A DNA stretch of 64,000 bases from Liolophura sinensis. Lineage: Eukaryota > Mollusca > Polyplacophora > Chitonida > Chitonidae. The notes beneath the pieces were generated by a model. That model was given only the letters and a program-made list of their open reading frames with translations, ran no database searches and had not been told where the DNA came from. The stretch is from positions 59,930,984-59,994,983 of the forward strand of contig NC_088300.1 in the NCBI RefSeq assembly GCF_032854445.1. The letters run 5' to 3'. How positions within the stretch are numbered: the first letter of the stretch is position 1; every line of letters starts with the position of its first letter. Below are positions 1 to 10,983 of this stretch, piece after piece. Made by a program: the position numbers and the translations under genes.

Positions 1-348
1 GGATTCTTTGAATGGGCAACAATGGGCATGTAATAATATACCCTCTTCAGTCATTATGGTGGGTCACCCTATAGTATTGTGAAGAACAGCTTAGCTGAGA
101 GGTTTGGGTAAATGGTATATAAGGTTTAGTTACAAAGGCCAAACTAGGCCAGACAAACTAGGAAAATGGTTGAAGGGAAATTATTTCAGTGTACTAAATC
201 ATTTATTTGATTTAAAGGAAATTCGTTGAGCGGAAAACATAATACTTCTTCTGTTTTGTTTTAAGGTAAAAAACTATTCTTGCATTCTTAGCACTGTTAA
301 AGTGCTATCGATTTTGATATTAACTAAAAACTTATGTATAATTTCCTA

Positions 349-669
349 CATGTAACTACAGTGGGCTGACTTTCCTTGAATGGTGACCTTGCCGTTGAGG
401 TTTTCCTTGTGAATTCTACTTTGCGCAGGTACATTGTCCACTGCGGTAATCACTCGGCATTGTATGGGGCAGCCAACTAAGAGCACAGCCAAAGGAAACC
501 TTTTGAAGCTCTCATAATAAATGTATGCTTCATCGATTTCCCTGGACTGGGATATGTATCTTCTGTAAGTGCCTGGGTGTTTAATGACTATTGCCTCATT
601 AACCCACCTGGGTATGCAGATAGGCGTACAGTCACAAACGACCCCGTTACACTCCTCGTGTGCACGGCT
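349..669 (-). other. 107-codon open frame without a start codon, unassigned
   Basis: On the minus strand there is an uninterrupted frame of 107 codons between TGA at 670-672 and TAG at 346-348. It contains no in-frame ATG, so it could only be an internal exon or part of a decayed element. It is visibly GC-richer than its surroundings and encodes a Cys-, Tyr- and Arg-rich peptide (for example HPGTYRRYIS and FKRFPLAVLLVGC). I do not recognise the peptide. Open frames of this length are expected by chance in a window of this size, so this is weak evidence. Confidence 0.2.
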
Positions 670-2296
670 TCACACGTCAACATAAGCTGTTGCCAAGTAT
701 GGCTACGGATCTTGAGCTCTGCAGTGGTTTAGATGGTAGATTGGAACAGGCTGCTTAGCCTTTTGCATTGGTGCTGTGGGATGTAATTGTGCAGAAATCT
801 ACTTATCCTGAAGATTGACTTGACCTGAATCACCTGACATCGATATCCACAAGATGCATGCCTAATTATTGACTTGGCTACCTTAGAACTTGAGTTTATT
901 TGTGATTAGTCTATAACCTGCTGATTGTTTGGGATTAGACCAATGACTTGCTTGTTCCCATGTTCTGTTTGGCTCGGACTGGAGGGTAATTGTGGAAATG
1001 TGTGAGTATAAGAAATGCTGAGTGATTGAAGGTTTAGTATAGTGATCAGTTTCCGTACATGTTATGTACAACATGGGAACATTAAAAAGAAGAATGTTAC
1101 ATTTGATTATCTTAAACTTTCACAGGCTTTGATATTACCAAATACCTAAATTCTACAGCCTTAATTATTATATTTGACAGGGGCAAATTTTGCTGGGAAA
1201 TTACAGTCCATCTGTGGATCTGCCGGCTTAAGCAGCCTTATAAATCAGCAAAACTTAATACTCTTTCTGTGGTTGTCCAAATATCTAATTACCTGGAGGC
1301 TTTTATGCCAGACAAACACATTTTGCAATGCTTATTTGTACCTATCTCGAATAGTGAAGGAAGCCTTATAAATGTGTTTTGCTATGGGACATGTTTCAAC
1401 AGAGTAATTCCAAAGCTGTTAATGTGTACATGAGGTATGTGTTTGTCCTTGTAAAGAAAGCTTGTGTAGCAATCAAGAAAGCTTTTATACAGATTTGAGA
1501 CAGAGGTATGTCACACCTTGAAGCAGAAGTCTGTCACAATTGCCACCTTGTCACAATACCATTTTGGTGGCCACCTGTTCACGGTTACTATCATGCCATG
1601 GCCCTTGCTATGTAGGTTTTTTGAAAACTGTGCACATGTTCATGTTTGCCATTGAGATTCTCTCTGTATTCCCTGTAATAATATTAAGTTTTAAATGCGT
1701 GGTTGTTTCATCGTTGACTCTTTTGATCTCATACATAACTTTAATAATATAGACATCACACACCTGACGTAGATCTTAGTTAACAAGGACTGAAATCCTT
1801 CATGTATGCAATAGCATGTAGATGTAGTACTTCTATGAAGGATTTGGGTTTTACTATTACATGTATGTGTATGTTGAAGTTGAGGAACTAAGTAGACACC
1901 TTTACAATATCCTTCATTTTTTGCTTAATGAACATCACCAAGATGACTGCCTGGGAGGGCTTTCACAAGTTTTTGTTTGTCAGATTTCTTGAAAATTTAT
2001 TCAATTTACAGCTGTGTTATGTAGCACGATGAAGCGACAAGGTTTTGTGGGAAAAGTTGTAATAAACTTATGAAGACTTTGGAAAAGGGTTGCCAGGCCC
2101 TTTCTCTTCTGGTTATTGTATCATTTAGTGACTGTATTTATGCAACAGTATAGAACTGAAAGCCATGGTCGACTCTCACAACATTCCTGTAGCCAAAGTT
2201 ACTAAAGTATCTATGATGTACCTTGATATATAGGTAATTCCTGAATTGAAATAATTCAGATTTTATAAATGTTTCACTCCCCCATTCCACATACAG

Positions 2297-2323
2297 GTAT
2301 CTCATCAAAGTCTGCTCAGCAAG
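2297..2323 (+). other. Possible 27-nt microexon of RP2
   Basis: A 27-base segment lies between a consensus acceptor (ATACAG) and donor (GTATGT). Its length is a multiple of three and it keeps the reading frame open in the phase needed to join exon 2494-2611. Human RP2 has no such exon, and the encoded residues do not resemble the RP2 N-terminus, so it may be chance. Confidence 0.15.
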
Positions 2324-2493
2324 GTATGTCTTAAAGTATATGTATGTATATTATATCATTTCATTGTGATCAGGGAATGCCCATGTTAATGCATGTCATG
2401 ATAAAAAATGATGTTTGCATGTTAGATATTATTATTAAAAGTAAGGTAAAAATACAGCTTGAAATGTATCAAAATGTGGCTACATTTTTACAG

Positions 2494-5400
2494 GGATAAG
2501 AGGGAAAAATTGAACGTGCAAGATTTTATCATTGAAAATGTGAAAGATGAAACAGTGGGCAGGAAGCCAGGAACCGTGAATGGCCAACAGTTCATTATCC
2601 GTAACTGTGAGGTGAGTGCCTGCACAATGTGAACAAGGTGAACACAATTTCTGCATGTATTTAACAAACAAAACACATGAAATTTTCATAGTACCAGTGA
2701 AAGTGACTGTCTGTTACACTTTGCAGATTCATGTAATTTAGGTATTTAATAATACTATACTGTACATGTAGCTTGTTATTGTAAACAGGAAAAGGACAAT
2801 CCCGCCATGTATTTGGGTACAAAACTGTGCGAAAAAATTTACACACAGTTTAGTGTGACTTAAATTATTTACTTCTGTGACTTTTGGATACTTCAGTAAT
2901 AAAGCTCCATTTATCATTGAAAATTTCCTGAGTCACATGTAAATATAATTTTACATGGTTAAATTGACTCTCCTTGAATTACAGGTTTTACTCATTTTAG
3001 CTGAACTACCATTGTTATTAGTCAGTCTTGTATAATCAGTGGTATAAATTGTTTATGTTCCAGAATTGTGATATCTACATATTTGATCATATAGCAACTG
3101 TGACTGTGGATGACTGCATTAACTGTAGGATTTTTCTAGGTCCCATTCGTACAAGGTAAATGAATGAAGTTAATAACAGTTAAAGTATTTAAATGATAAC
3201 AAAATTATTCAAATTGATTTGTCAAAGGTGCATGTACATGCATGGTAGTGAAAGACTTTTTGAAAGGTACATACATGTCTGCTGAATGAAAATCTTATAT
3301 TGTGTGTAAATTGTTCAGATATCTCAAAGTTTATATATAGATGTATGTGGGAAGTTGGGTGTTTAATTGCAGCACCCGCTGTTTGTGATGCTTTTTTAAG
3401 CCTGGAGGTATATGAGGTACCTGGCAAAGGTTGTTGGTTCAGTGCTCTAGGCATTCCAGTTTCCTCCACCCATAAACACTAGCTCCATTATTTAAGAGGA
3501 AAATTCTTGAGCATGGTGTTACACTCCAATCAAACAAGTATATATATGTAAATTCAAATATACTTGCAGTTGTATGTGTATGTGTGGATGTATTTTTGTC
3601 TTTGTTTGCTTTGGCCAGCGTATTCATCAGAGACTGTAAGCAGTGTAAGTTTGTGGTGGCCTGCCAACAGTTCAGAACCCGGGATTGTCAAAAGATGGAT
3701 GTGTTCCTCTGCTGTGTCACTCAACCAATCATAGAGTCATCAACAGGGGTCCGACTGGGCTGTTTTCAGTATTTCTACCCAGAACTGGAAAGTGAGTCAA
3801 GTTCAGTGATCATCAGGGTTTGTTTTGGGGCTGAAAAAAGTCCAGGCTCTGGAAAAAAAAAACAAAGAATCATGACAACGCAACCTAAAATAGGTGCATT
3901 GTTTTTATGTGGAGCTAGAAAATGGAGTTTCACTTTACACAAGTTTAACATGTAATTTATAAATCTGCTCATCTTCACCTGCCTACATGGAACTACAGGT
4001 ATATGTTTGAGGAAACAAGGGCTATATTTAGGAATTGAAAAGACTTTGAATGTTCCATCAATTGATTGTCAAGTCCTTGGGAAATCTTTGACTTTTGGAC
4101 AAGGAAAGTTGTACTAACTCAGGTTCATGGACAAACTTAAACAATTGTAGTTATTCAGTTTTCTCAAGGATTTCAGGTTGGTGTACATACACTAATGTTT
4201 CATACCTGCCAAAGAAACAAAAGAAGAGCAGACCACCAAAAACTCTGGATGGTTGCAGGAGTTCACTGTACATGTACACTACATTATGAAATTTACATGG
4301 CACACATAGAATGGCAAGAGATACACTGTAGGGATATAATTTACCAACAAGTACATGTGTGATTATTATGAGGGTTGATTTGAATCAAATAGAGTGATAG
4401 TAATGCATAAATCTTTTTTATGTTTTTTTTTTTTTTGAACTTTTGAGAAAATAGCTGTAATGCATTTTGTCTTTTTTTTTTATCTGACGAGATTATAAAA
4501 TTGTTTCGAATGGTGTTTTTTTCAAGAAGACATAATGTATCTTGCATGTGAAAAAGGAGGGTAGTACATGTACTGATCATATTGTTATTAAGGTGGCTAA
4601 TCCATATCTGGCAGGGTCCTCGATGTCTCAGAAGGGCAAAGAGCTGGCTCAGTGTCTGGCACTTGGCCATTGTCACATGGTCTAAATCTATCTCTGGCTG
4701 GTTTAGCTGCAGCTTTAATTCAAGAGGTACATGATTTTCTTGCCAAAGGCCGTTGGTTTACTCATGGCATTCTGGTTTCCTCTACCCATTAACTTAACAG
4801 TCATCTTATAAGTGACAAATTCTTCAAGCAAAACTCTGCAGTGATCTCTCATATAATTATTATCACATATATTTTCATTCTGTCCAGCTATAGGATGTTT
4901 GAACTTTCCAGGCCGATGCCAATTTTTTTTATATAAAATAACATGGCACGTACCCTCATGCAGAGGTGCCTTTTTGAAAAGGAAAACTTGAGGGAAAATT
5001 TAATTAACCCCTTGACTCTTAGTGCAGGTAGTTCAATGAAACCATTCTTAGCATTGATTCCATTAAGGATAATAACACAGTGAATGTGTTTTATTGAACT
5101 CATTTGTGTTTCTCCAGCACTCCAAATGACCTGCAGTCCCTGTCAATAGACGGGGCCATGTGGAATGAACCATTTATTATCAAGTCAGTGTGGTTGTGTT
5201 TGAGGGTTTCAGGGCACCTTAGGTATTAGTCTTTTGTACACTTACACAGCTGCTTGTAACCAATAGTTAGTTGGAAACGTGTTAAGAGACATTAAAGCAT
5301 GGTATGTCAAATGGGAGCACACTCTTTTGTCACGCCTTCGTGCTGGCTAGAAATTGATTAAGCAAGAACAGACCTTTGACATTTATAGCTAGTCCCAGAC

Positions 5401-8400
5401 CGTGCAGCAATCCCCATGTCCCAAAGCGTCGTATAATAATTGCTGTAACTCATGACTGCTTTCAACTGTTTTGGTCACAAGTACATAGAGTGGTTAAATT
5501 TATTATTATTTTCTTTTATTTAGATGAATTTTCCTTTTTTTTTTTGATGATTGAGAACATGTTTTTAGGCATAAAATTTGCTGGAATTAAATTGTAAATA
5601 TGAATATAAAAATGTTGAAGACTCTGTTGACCGGATTTGTGTGAGTCTTCAGTCAGGTTTAGATGACATTGTGATGTATTTGTGTTAGGAATCGACTAGC
5701 TGTCCAGACTATTGATTTCTTATTGATCATCGAAACTTGACCTTAAAACAAAGTCTGTCATGTTTTTCTCTTGCCCTGGCAGATAAGGGTTGAGCTAGCT
5801 GGTTTGCATTCCTCTGACATTTATTCTGCAGTCAAGTTTTCTCTTATTCTACCTGATTATGATTTATGAATTATGATTCCTCAAACCAGCAGCTAATTAG
5901 GACTCCTCAAACCAGCAGCTAATTAGGACTCCTTAAACAAACATCTAGTTATGACTCCTTAAACCAGCAGCTTATTACGACTCCTCAAACCAGCAGCTAA
6001 TTACGACTCCTCAAACCAGCGGCTAATTATAATTCCTCAAACCAGCAGCTAATTATAATTCCTCAAACCAGCTGCTAATTATAATTCCTCAAACCAGCAG
6101 CTAATTACGACTTCTCAAACCAGCAGCTAATTATAATTCCTCAAACCAGCTGCTAATTAAGACTCAAACCAGCAGCTAATTATAATTCCTCAAACCAGCT
6201 GCTAATTAAGACTCAAACCAGCAGCTAATTACGACTTCTCAAACCAGCAGCTAATTATAATTCCTCAAACCAGCTGCTAATTAAGACTCAAAGCAGCAGC
6301 TAATTATGACTCCTCAAACCAGCTGTTAATTATGATTCCTCAAACCAGCAGCTAATTATGACTCCTCAAACCAGCAGCTAATTATGACTCCTCAAACCAG
6401 CAGCTAATTATGACTCCTCAAACCAGCAGCTAATTATGACTCCTCAAACCAGTGCCTAATTACAATTCCTCAAACCAGCTGTGGCTGTTAAAGTGCACCT
6501 CTGTAACAGTTGAGAAGTCTGAAGTTTGTTCATCACAGAACTGACAAATGAGGCGAGTTTTATGCTTATTTGATTTGACTGAGACATACTTTAGTAAAAG
6601 TGGTATTTATGAGCATTGTAAGAAGAAAGTTATTGCTTCTTACATTGAGTGGGGGACATAGTAGTAGAGGTTTTCTGTAATGAACCAAAAGTATTCTGAA
6701 GTCTGCAGTTTGGTTCATGATAGCTGTTCTGAGTTTCAAGATCTGATTATGTATGATTTGTGTTTTTCAGGTCAGTTCCGCTCAGCTGGTCTAAGTATTT
6801 TCAACAATAGCTGGAGTATTGTCCATGATTTCACACCTGTACCAGGAGAGAATAATTACAATTTACTACCTTTGGTAAGTGGGTGATGATTGTTATTCTT
6901 TTAGCTGATTTATGTCCAAAAAGTCATTGACTTACTGTAACCACAACCTATCCTTTTAACATGGGCCATTGTGATTCAGTAATGAGAGACTTGACTGCAA
7001 GACGACAAGTTATTATTTGTTTATTTATTTATTTGATTGGTATTTTATGCCGTACTCAAGAATATTTCACTTATACGACGGTGGCCAGCATTATGGTGGG
7101 TGGAAACCGGGTACAGCCAAGGGGAAACCCACGACCATCCGCAGGTTGCTGGCAGACCTTCCCACATACGGCCGGAGAGGCAAGACGACAAGAAAACCTT
7201 ATATGGTTGCAGGTGTATTCATGAATGCAGTGTAAACATTCCCTCACTGTATATGCAGGGTGTAAGGATAAAGTTAACATTGCACCCTGAGATGTATGTT
7301 TGTGTTCAGCATGTCTTGGATTCAGGTTTCTGTGAAAGTATAGCCCAGTAGTTGTCATTTTACTGAAAATGTGTGGATGTGAAAACATTGTGTTGATACT
7401 TGCAGGAGGCCAAAGTAGAGGACTATGTCCCTATCCCAACAACAGAGCAGTTCTCGGAGATGCAAATCGATTTGGACCCAACTAAGTCTGTTATACCTCA
7501 GAGCTTGGGACCAAAAAGGAAGACTTCAGATGAGGTAAATTGGAACACATTGGATCTCTGATTATGACTAATAGATTTGCTTGTTTTATTCATATAACGT
7601 CATGCATTAATTATTTCAGGGTCCACGCAGGTAGCCGTGCGAGACACTTAATGAAATCGCTGGGATTATTGTTATTATTATTCCACCGATTTTGTGAGCT
7701 CACTACAGCCCAGACCGTTTCACCGATTGATTTGAAATTTTGCTGTAAAATTTCCCTATGCCTGAAGTTTTGCAAACACCTATTCCATTGTAGCCCAAGA
7801 CATGCTCTTTCCGCTAAGTTCCGAGGGATTTGAACTTACGATCAGTGGTTTTCTTGCTAGAAACGTTTAAAGAATACCACAAATTTTTTTATTTCGGACA
7901 TAAATATTAATCCCATTGCTTTGACATTGAGGTATAGACGGCATCTGGAAAGACATATAATCTGTTGACATATTAGTTTCTGCTGCACTGTCAATGATTT
8001 CCCAAAGCCGTTGTGCACCGAAGTATGGCTATTCTGTCTATCATTTGGCAGTGTACAGTGATGGCCCTGGCTGAAAGTGCTTTGAAGTTTTAGTTATTTG
8101 TTTTATTCTTGTTCAGTTCTTTAGTTAAGAATTGTTCACTTGTGTAATATAATTGAGGTCATTATTATGGGTAGAGGAAGCCAGTATGCCTGTCATAAAC
8201 CACCAGCCTTTGGCATGCTGAGGACCGACTTTCCCGTGTGACTTGACACATTGGTGGAAGACAAGTGATTTTCAATGACGTCGTCCATTTTTTATCACCA
8301 AGGCCCCATCAAAAAACGAGAGCTGAAAAATTCTGTTCCCAAGGCAGGGATTTTGACTTACTCTTTCAACTCTCCATTATATCTTAATGTGTTATTTATA

Positions 8401-10983
8401 TATATAACTGTTACTTTCTTTAAAGAATATATGGTTCGTTTGCTGGACAGCATAAAACTTAATTTTGCCAGCAGCGATTAAGGTCTGTACATGTAAAATA
8501 CATATAGTTGTTTAATTAGGAACAATATTTTTCTTGTCTTCAGTGCTGTTTGATTGTTTTCTTCAATGATGGAGGTTCTCATGACAGAGCCCTGGCCTTT
8601 ATTGAAGCAGTGCGAGCATTACAGGTATGTCTGGAACTGTTCATTATGCAGTAGTGACTGTAGTAGTGTCCAATGAGGGATTTAAATTTGTTGATATACA
8701 TTTGTTTAGCATTGATTTCAGTAACATATACATCACCAGGGTTGTCACTAACTCATTTTTTTTAGTGAAAAAATGTAAAAGACAAAACATGAGTCCAAAT
8801 TACAAATAAATTTGGAAAAAAATTAAAACAAAATATGCCACAGTAGCTTAATATTTTCTGTCCAGAAAGAAAACCTTTAAGAGTTAAAACTTGTTATCAG
8901 GTAACCTTGTGTTTTTTTTATCCCATGTGTCGTTGAAACCAGTGAGTTTATCCCTTGTTTTCGCTGAAGATTTGTCCATCTGACATGGTTTGGTTTCTAT
9001 AACTAATAAAGGCTCCAAAAATTGTATGATATTAGCTTAATTTTTTATTTTCTGTTTAAACAAACAGGTTGCACCATGCATACATTTCGCATATTTAGCA
9101 TGTATGGCATTAAATAGCTTGTTTTACTTGTAGGTTGACTGCGATCTGATTCAGACCAAGGAAGTGGACATGGGGCCAGAGGATTCACAGAGAGTGTTTG
9201 GCTCAGAGTCTTACGACCTAGTAGTCAGGCAGGGTCAGTTGTCCATCCTACCTTTCTGGAGCATTTGCCTTCATGTTTCTACACACAAAAACTCTTTATT
9301 TGAAAGTACCTCATAAAAATAAAGAAAGGAGAAGAAAATTTAAATGTCATTCAAATACCATTGAAAAGAGTATGTATTTCCTTGCGGATGCATGCCATAA
9401 AAAAATTCTAATATGTACCACAAGTTGATAAATTATAAATAAGTCAGCGCCAAAATACGCTGTGGGGGACTCCATTTTGCCTAAGAAGTAGTCCTGAAGT
9501 CTTCTGTGTTAGGAGGAGAATTACTGTCGGAAACTGCTGAAGTGCAGTTCGTACATTTCCGGTAGAACTCTTCTTCCCAGAAGGTTGTGAACAGTACAGT
9601 TCATTTTCTGCTTGACGATCAGGAAGCCGGAATGTTGGATTTAGGTTCCGAGTTTACACAAACAAGCTGGAAGTTTTAACGACTCTGATTGGCTGAGAGG
9701 CAACACACCCCCAGCATAATTTACAGGCTGTGAAAGATGGAGGATGCGATGGACTCAGCAATTTATGCCAGCTTTGCTGTTTTCAGGCGTTACTTGTATG
9801 GCGAGGAAAGGTCGAAAAATTATGCAGCAGGCACCACCAGATATAAAAAAAATGTGTTCTTTTCAGCCTATAGTGTCATGTTTTTAAGTTTTCTTCTGGT
9901 TTAAGAAGCCCTTTCTGAATCAGACTGTTTAAGCACTAGCCTTGGCACTGTCAGTCCCCTGACCAGTCTAGGTCTCTGTACTTTGGCTGCAGTCTGAAGG
10001 CAGGAGGTTTGCCACGTATCTGATGAGATGAATATTGGTTTGTTGTGGGCACTCTGGTTTCGTTGATCCAAAGATTGAATGCCATGACAAATGTGAAAAT
10101 TCTTGAGTAACAGCATATAACGTCAATAAAATATGTGAATAGGTATTTTGGGGAAAATATGGTAGAATTTCAGAGTTGAGTATTTAAGTGAAATGCACCC
10201 ATATGCAGATGTTATCAACAGCAGAATAATGTAATGATGCGCAATGCGGAACTGGTAAAACCTCTTCCTGCCTATAGATGGTCCAAAGCTGTGAACTCAT
10301 TTGTTCTTTCTTGTACTACGTCACAATTATCGGTCTATCTGTGCTCATAAAACATATATGAAGTACACACGCACTGCAACTTCACAGAAGAAAATGTTGC
10401 ATTCAGCTGTCATTTGGACTGTATGTGTAACTTGTCTTCGAGTCTTCCATTATCATAAAAGATCTGCATGTAGAGTTTAAGTATTAAAGTAATGCTAGTA
10501 AAAGAAAACCTCTTGTTTCCTCTTAGCACAAAGCTGAATGCTTTCATGTAAGTGGAACATTCTGGAGTATGATGTTTAACCCCTCAGATGTTGTAAGAAT
10601 GAATATCTAAGAATGTAACTACAGTATACATGTAGTGCTGGCAAAGGGATTTTACATTTAACTTATTGTAGCTGAAGTCTTTTGATAATGGCATTTATTT
10701 GTGAATCAATTATTCAGTCCCTCATTCAGTTAATCTTAAGGATGAAGTTATTATTATACATGTTAAATGCCATCAAAATGAAAAGTTTCCTGATTTCTCT
10801 TTGTCAGGTCCAGTGATAGGCCTGGAGTACAGTGGTAAGGACTGTATCAAACACTGTCAGGAGTGTGTGGTGAATCTGACAACAGGAACCACTGGATTGG
10901 TGTTTGTCAGCCAGAGTCCAGCACTGGCCACCCAGCAAGTTGAGAACTTCTACAACTTCGCCGAGATGCAGATGGCAGTGTGA
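2494..10983 (+). CDS. RP2: RP2 (XRP2), ARL3 GTPase-activating protein, 5' incomplete
   Basis: RP2 is a TBCC-domain protein that stimulates GTP hydrolysis by ARL3 and so releases lipidated cargo at the cilium and Golgi; human mutations cause X-linked retinitis pigmentosa. Coding exons, each with AG/GT borders and continuous phase: 2494-2611, 3064-3155, 3619-3791, 6771-6874, 7406-7534, 8544-8624, 9134-9233, 10808-10983 (stop TGA 10981). They encode 323 residues; with a missing first exon of about 30 residues this matches the human length of 350. Seen in order: N-terminal KDETVGR segment, the Cys-rich beta-helix TBCC domain ([31 protein letters not shown]), GLSIFNN, the YVPIPTTE linker, then the NDK-like C-terminal domain ending in FYNFAEMQM. 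The Arg in CQQFR corresponds to the essential human Arg118. The first base at 2494 completes a split codon, as expected for the Trp-Asp junction after human exon 1. No frame break was seen. Confidence 0.96.
3405..3540 (+). repeat. SINE fragment, family D (3' part)
   Basis: This piece shares a body (GGCAAAGGTTGTTGG, then TTTCCTCCACCCAT) and a tail (AAATTCTTGAGCATGGTGTT) with copies at 4727-4850, 9925-10137 and 15215-15420. The copies are diverged and the tRNA-like head is missing here. It lies in the RP2 intron just before exon 3619-3791. Confidence 0.6.
3619..3791 (+). CDS. RP2: RP2 exon with the catalytic-type arginine
   Basis: This 173-nt exon encodes the core of the TBCC domain, from [10 protein letters not shown] through [19 protein letters not shown] to FQYFYPELE. 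The Gln and Arg of CQQFR align with the human Gln115/Arg118 pair that inserts into the ARL3 active site, so GAP activity is probably kept. It enters in phase 2 after TTGGCCAG and leaves in phase 1 before GTGAGT; the split Ser codon is completed by exon 6771-6874. Confidence 0.95.
4727..4850 (+). repeat. SINE fragment, family D
   Basis: A diverged copy of the same body as 3405-3540 (GCCAAAGGCCGTTGGTTTAC, CTGGTTTCCTCTACCCATTA), ending with a degraded tail (AAATTCTTCAAGC). It lies inside the 3-kb RP2 intron between exons 3619-3791 and 6771-6874. Confidence 0.5.
5871..6482 (+). repeat. 26-bp minisatellite in RP2 intron
   Basis: About 23 head-to-tail copies of a 26-bp unit with core CCTCAAACCAGCAGCTAATT. 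The last base of the core is followed by a variable dinucleotide that sorts copies into subtypes (AGGAC, ATGAC, ACGAC, ATAAT). Several units near 6145-6300 are shortened to 23 bp by loss of a CCT and recur in a regular pattern, indicating multi-unit duplication. The left edge units are most diverged, as is usual at array margins. Confidence 0.95.
6997..7192 (-). repeat. SINE, family A, 5'-truncated, with 13-bp target-site duplication
   Basis: The insertion at 7010-7179 is bounded by identical 13-bp direct repeats GCAAGACGACAAG at 6997-7009 and 7180-7192. On the minus strand it reads a body with GGAAGGTCTGCCAGC, GGTCGTGGGTTTCCC and ATAATGCTGGCCACCGTC, then the tail TTGAGTACGGCATAAAATAC and an (AAAT)n end. 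The tRNA-like head is missing, as expected for incomplete reverse transcription. It lies in the RP2 intron after exon 6771-6874. The perfect duplication suggests a fairly recent insertion. Confidence 0.9.
8157..8280 (-). repeat. SINE fragment, family E
   Basis: Shares the segment TTGGTGGAAGACAAGTG with the fuller copy at 34484-34675, together with GGTAGAGGAAGCCAGT and AAACCACCAGCCTTTGGC, which are the reverse complement of the family D/E body. It is diverged and has no clear ends. Confidence 0.5.
9312..9904 (+). mobile_element. Small dispersed element with short terminal inverted repeats, long form
   Basis: About 590 bp that match the shorter copy at 33748-34092 over both ends. The left end begins near AGAAGAAAATTTAAA and the right end finishes near TTTAAGTTTTCTTCT, which are nearly reverse complements, so the element looks like a non-autonomous DNA transposon. 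The central part (about 9450-9700) is absent from the other copy. Near the right end is a 56-codon frame (9737-9904) described separately. No target-site duplication could be fixed. It lies in the last RP2 intron. Confidence 0.7.
9737..9904 (+). other. 56-codon open frame inside dispersed element
   Basis: ATG at 9737 opens a frame of 55 residues beginning [20 protein letters not shown] and containing NYAAGTTR, with a hydrophobic C-terminus (VMFLSFLLV), stop TAA 9902-9904. The homologous stretch at 33934 keeps most of the same residues ([15 protein letters not shown]) but has stops after MEDAMD and after AAGTTR. It may be the remnant of an exon carried by the element or chance; I do not recognise the peptide. 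Confidence 0.3.
9925..10137 (+). repeat. SINE, family D, diverged
   Basis: Resembles 15215-15420 along its length: GTTTAAGCAC near the head, a CTGACCAGTC segment, GGGCACTCTGGTTTCGTTGA in the body, and the tail AAAATTCTTGAGTAACAGCA. It sits directly behind the element ending at 9904, so two repeats are adjacent in this intron. Confidence 0.55.

Larger units (their letters stand above)
1..2493. other. Upstream stretch, probable RP2 first intron or 5' region
   Basis: No exon could be confirmed here. The first recognised RP2 exon begins at 2494 in the middle of a codon, so the start exon lies further upstream or is hidden here. I looked for a short exon beginning with Met-Gly-Cys, the myristoylation and palmitoylation start known for RP2, and ending in the first two bases of a Trp codon before a GT donor, and found none. 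The stretch holds one GC-richer open frame on the minus strand (349-669), a possible 27-nt exon-like segment (2297-2323), and otherwise AT-rich unique-looking DNA. Confidence 0.5.

Noticed and set aside
3584-3955. 123-codon open frame as a separate gene
   Set aside because: It is RP2 exon 3619-3791 plus read-through into both introns.
5871-6482. CRISPR-like array
   Set aside because: Units abut without unique spacers and the context is an animal intron; it is a minisatellite.
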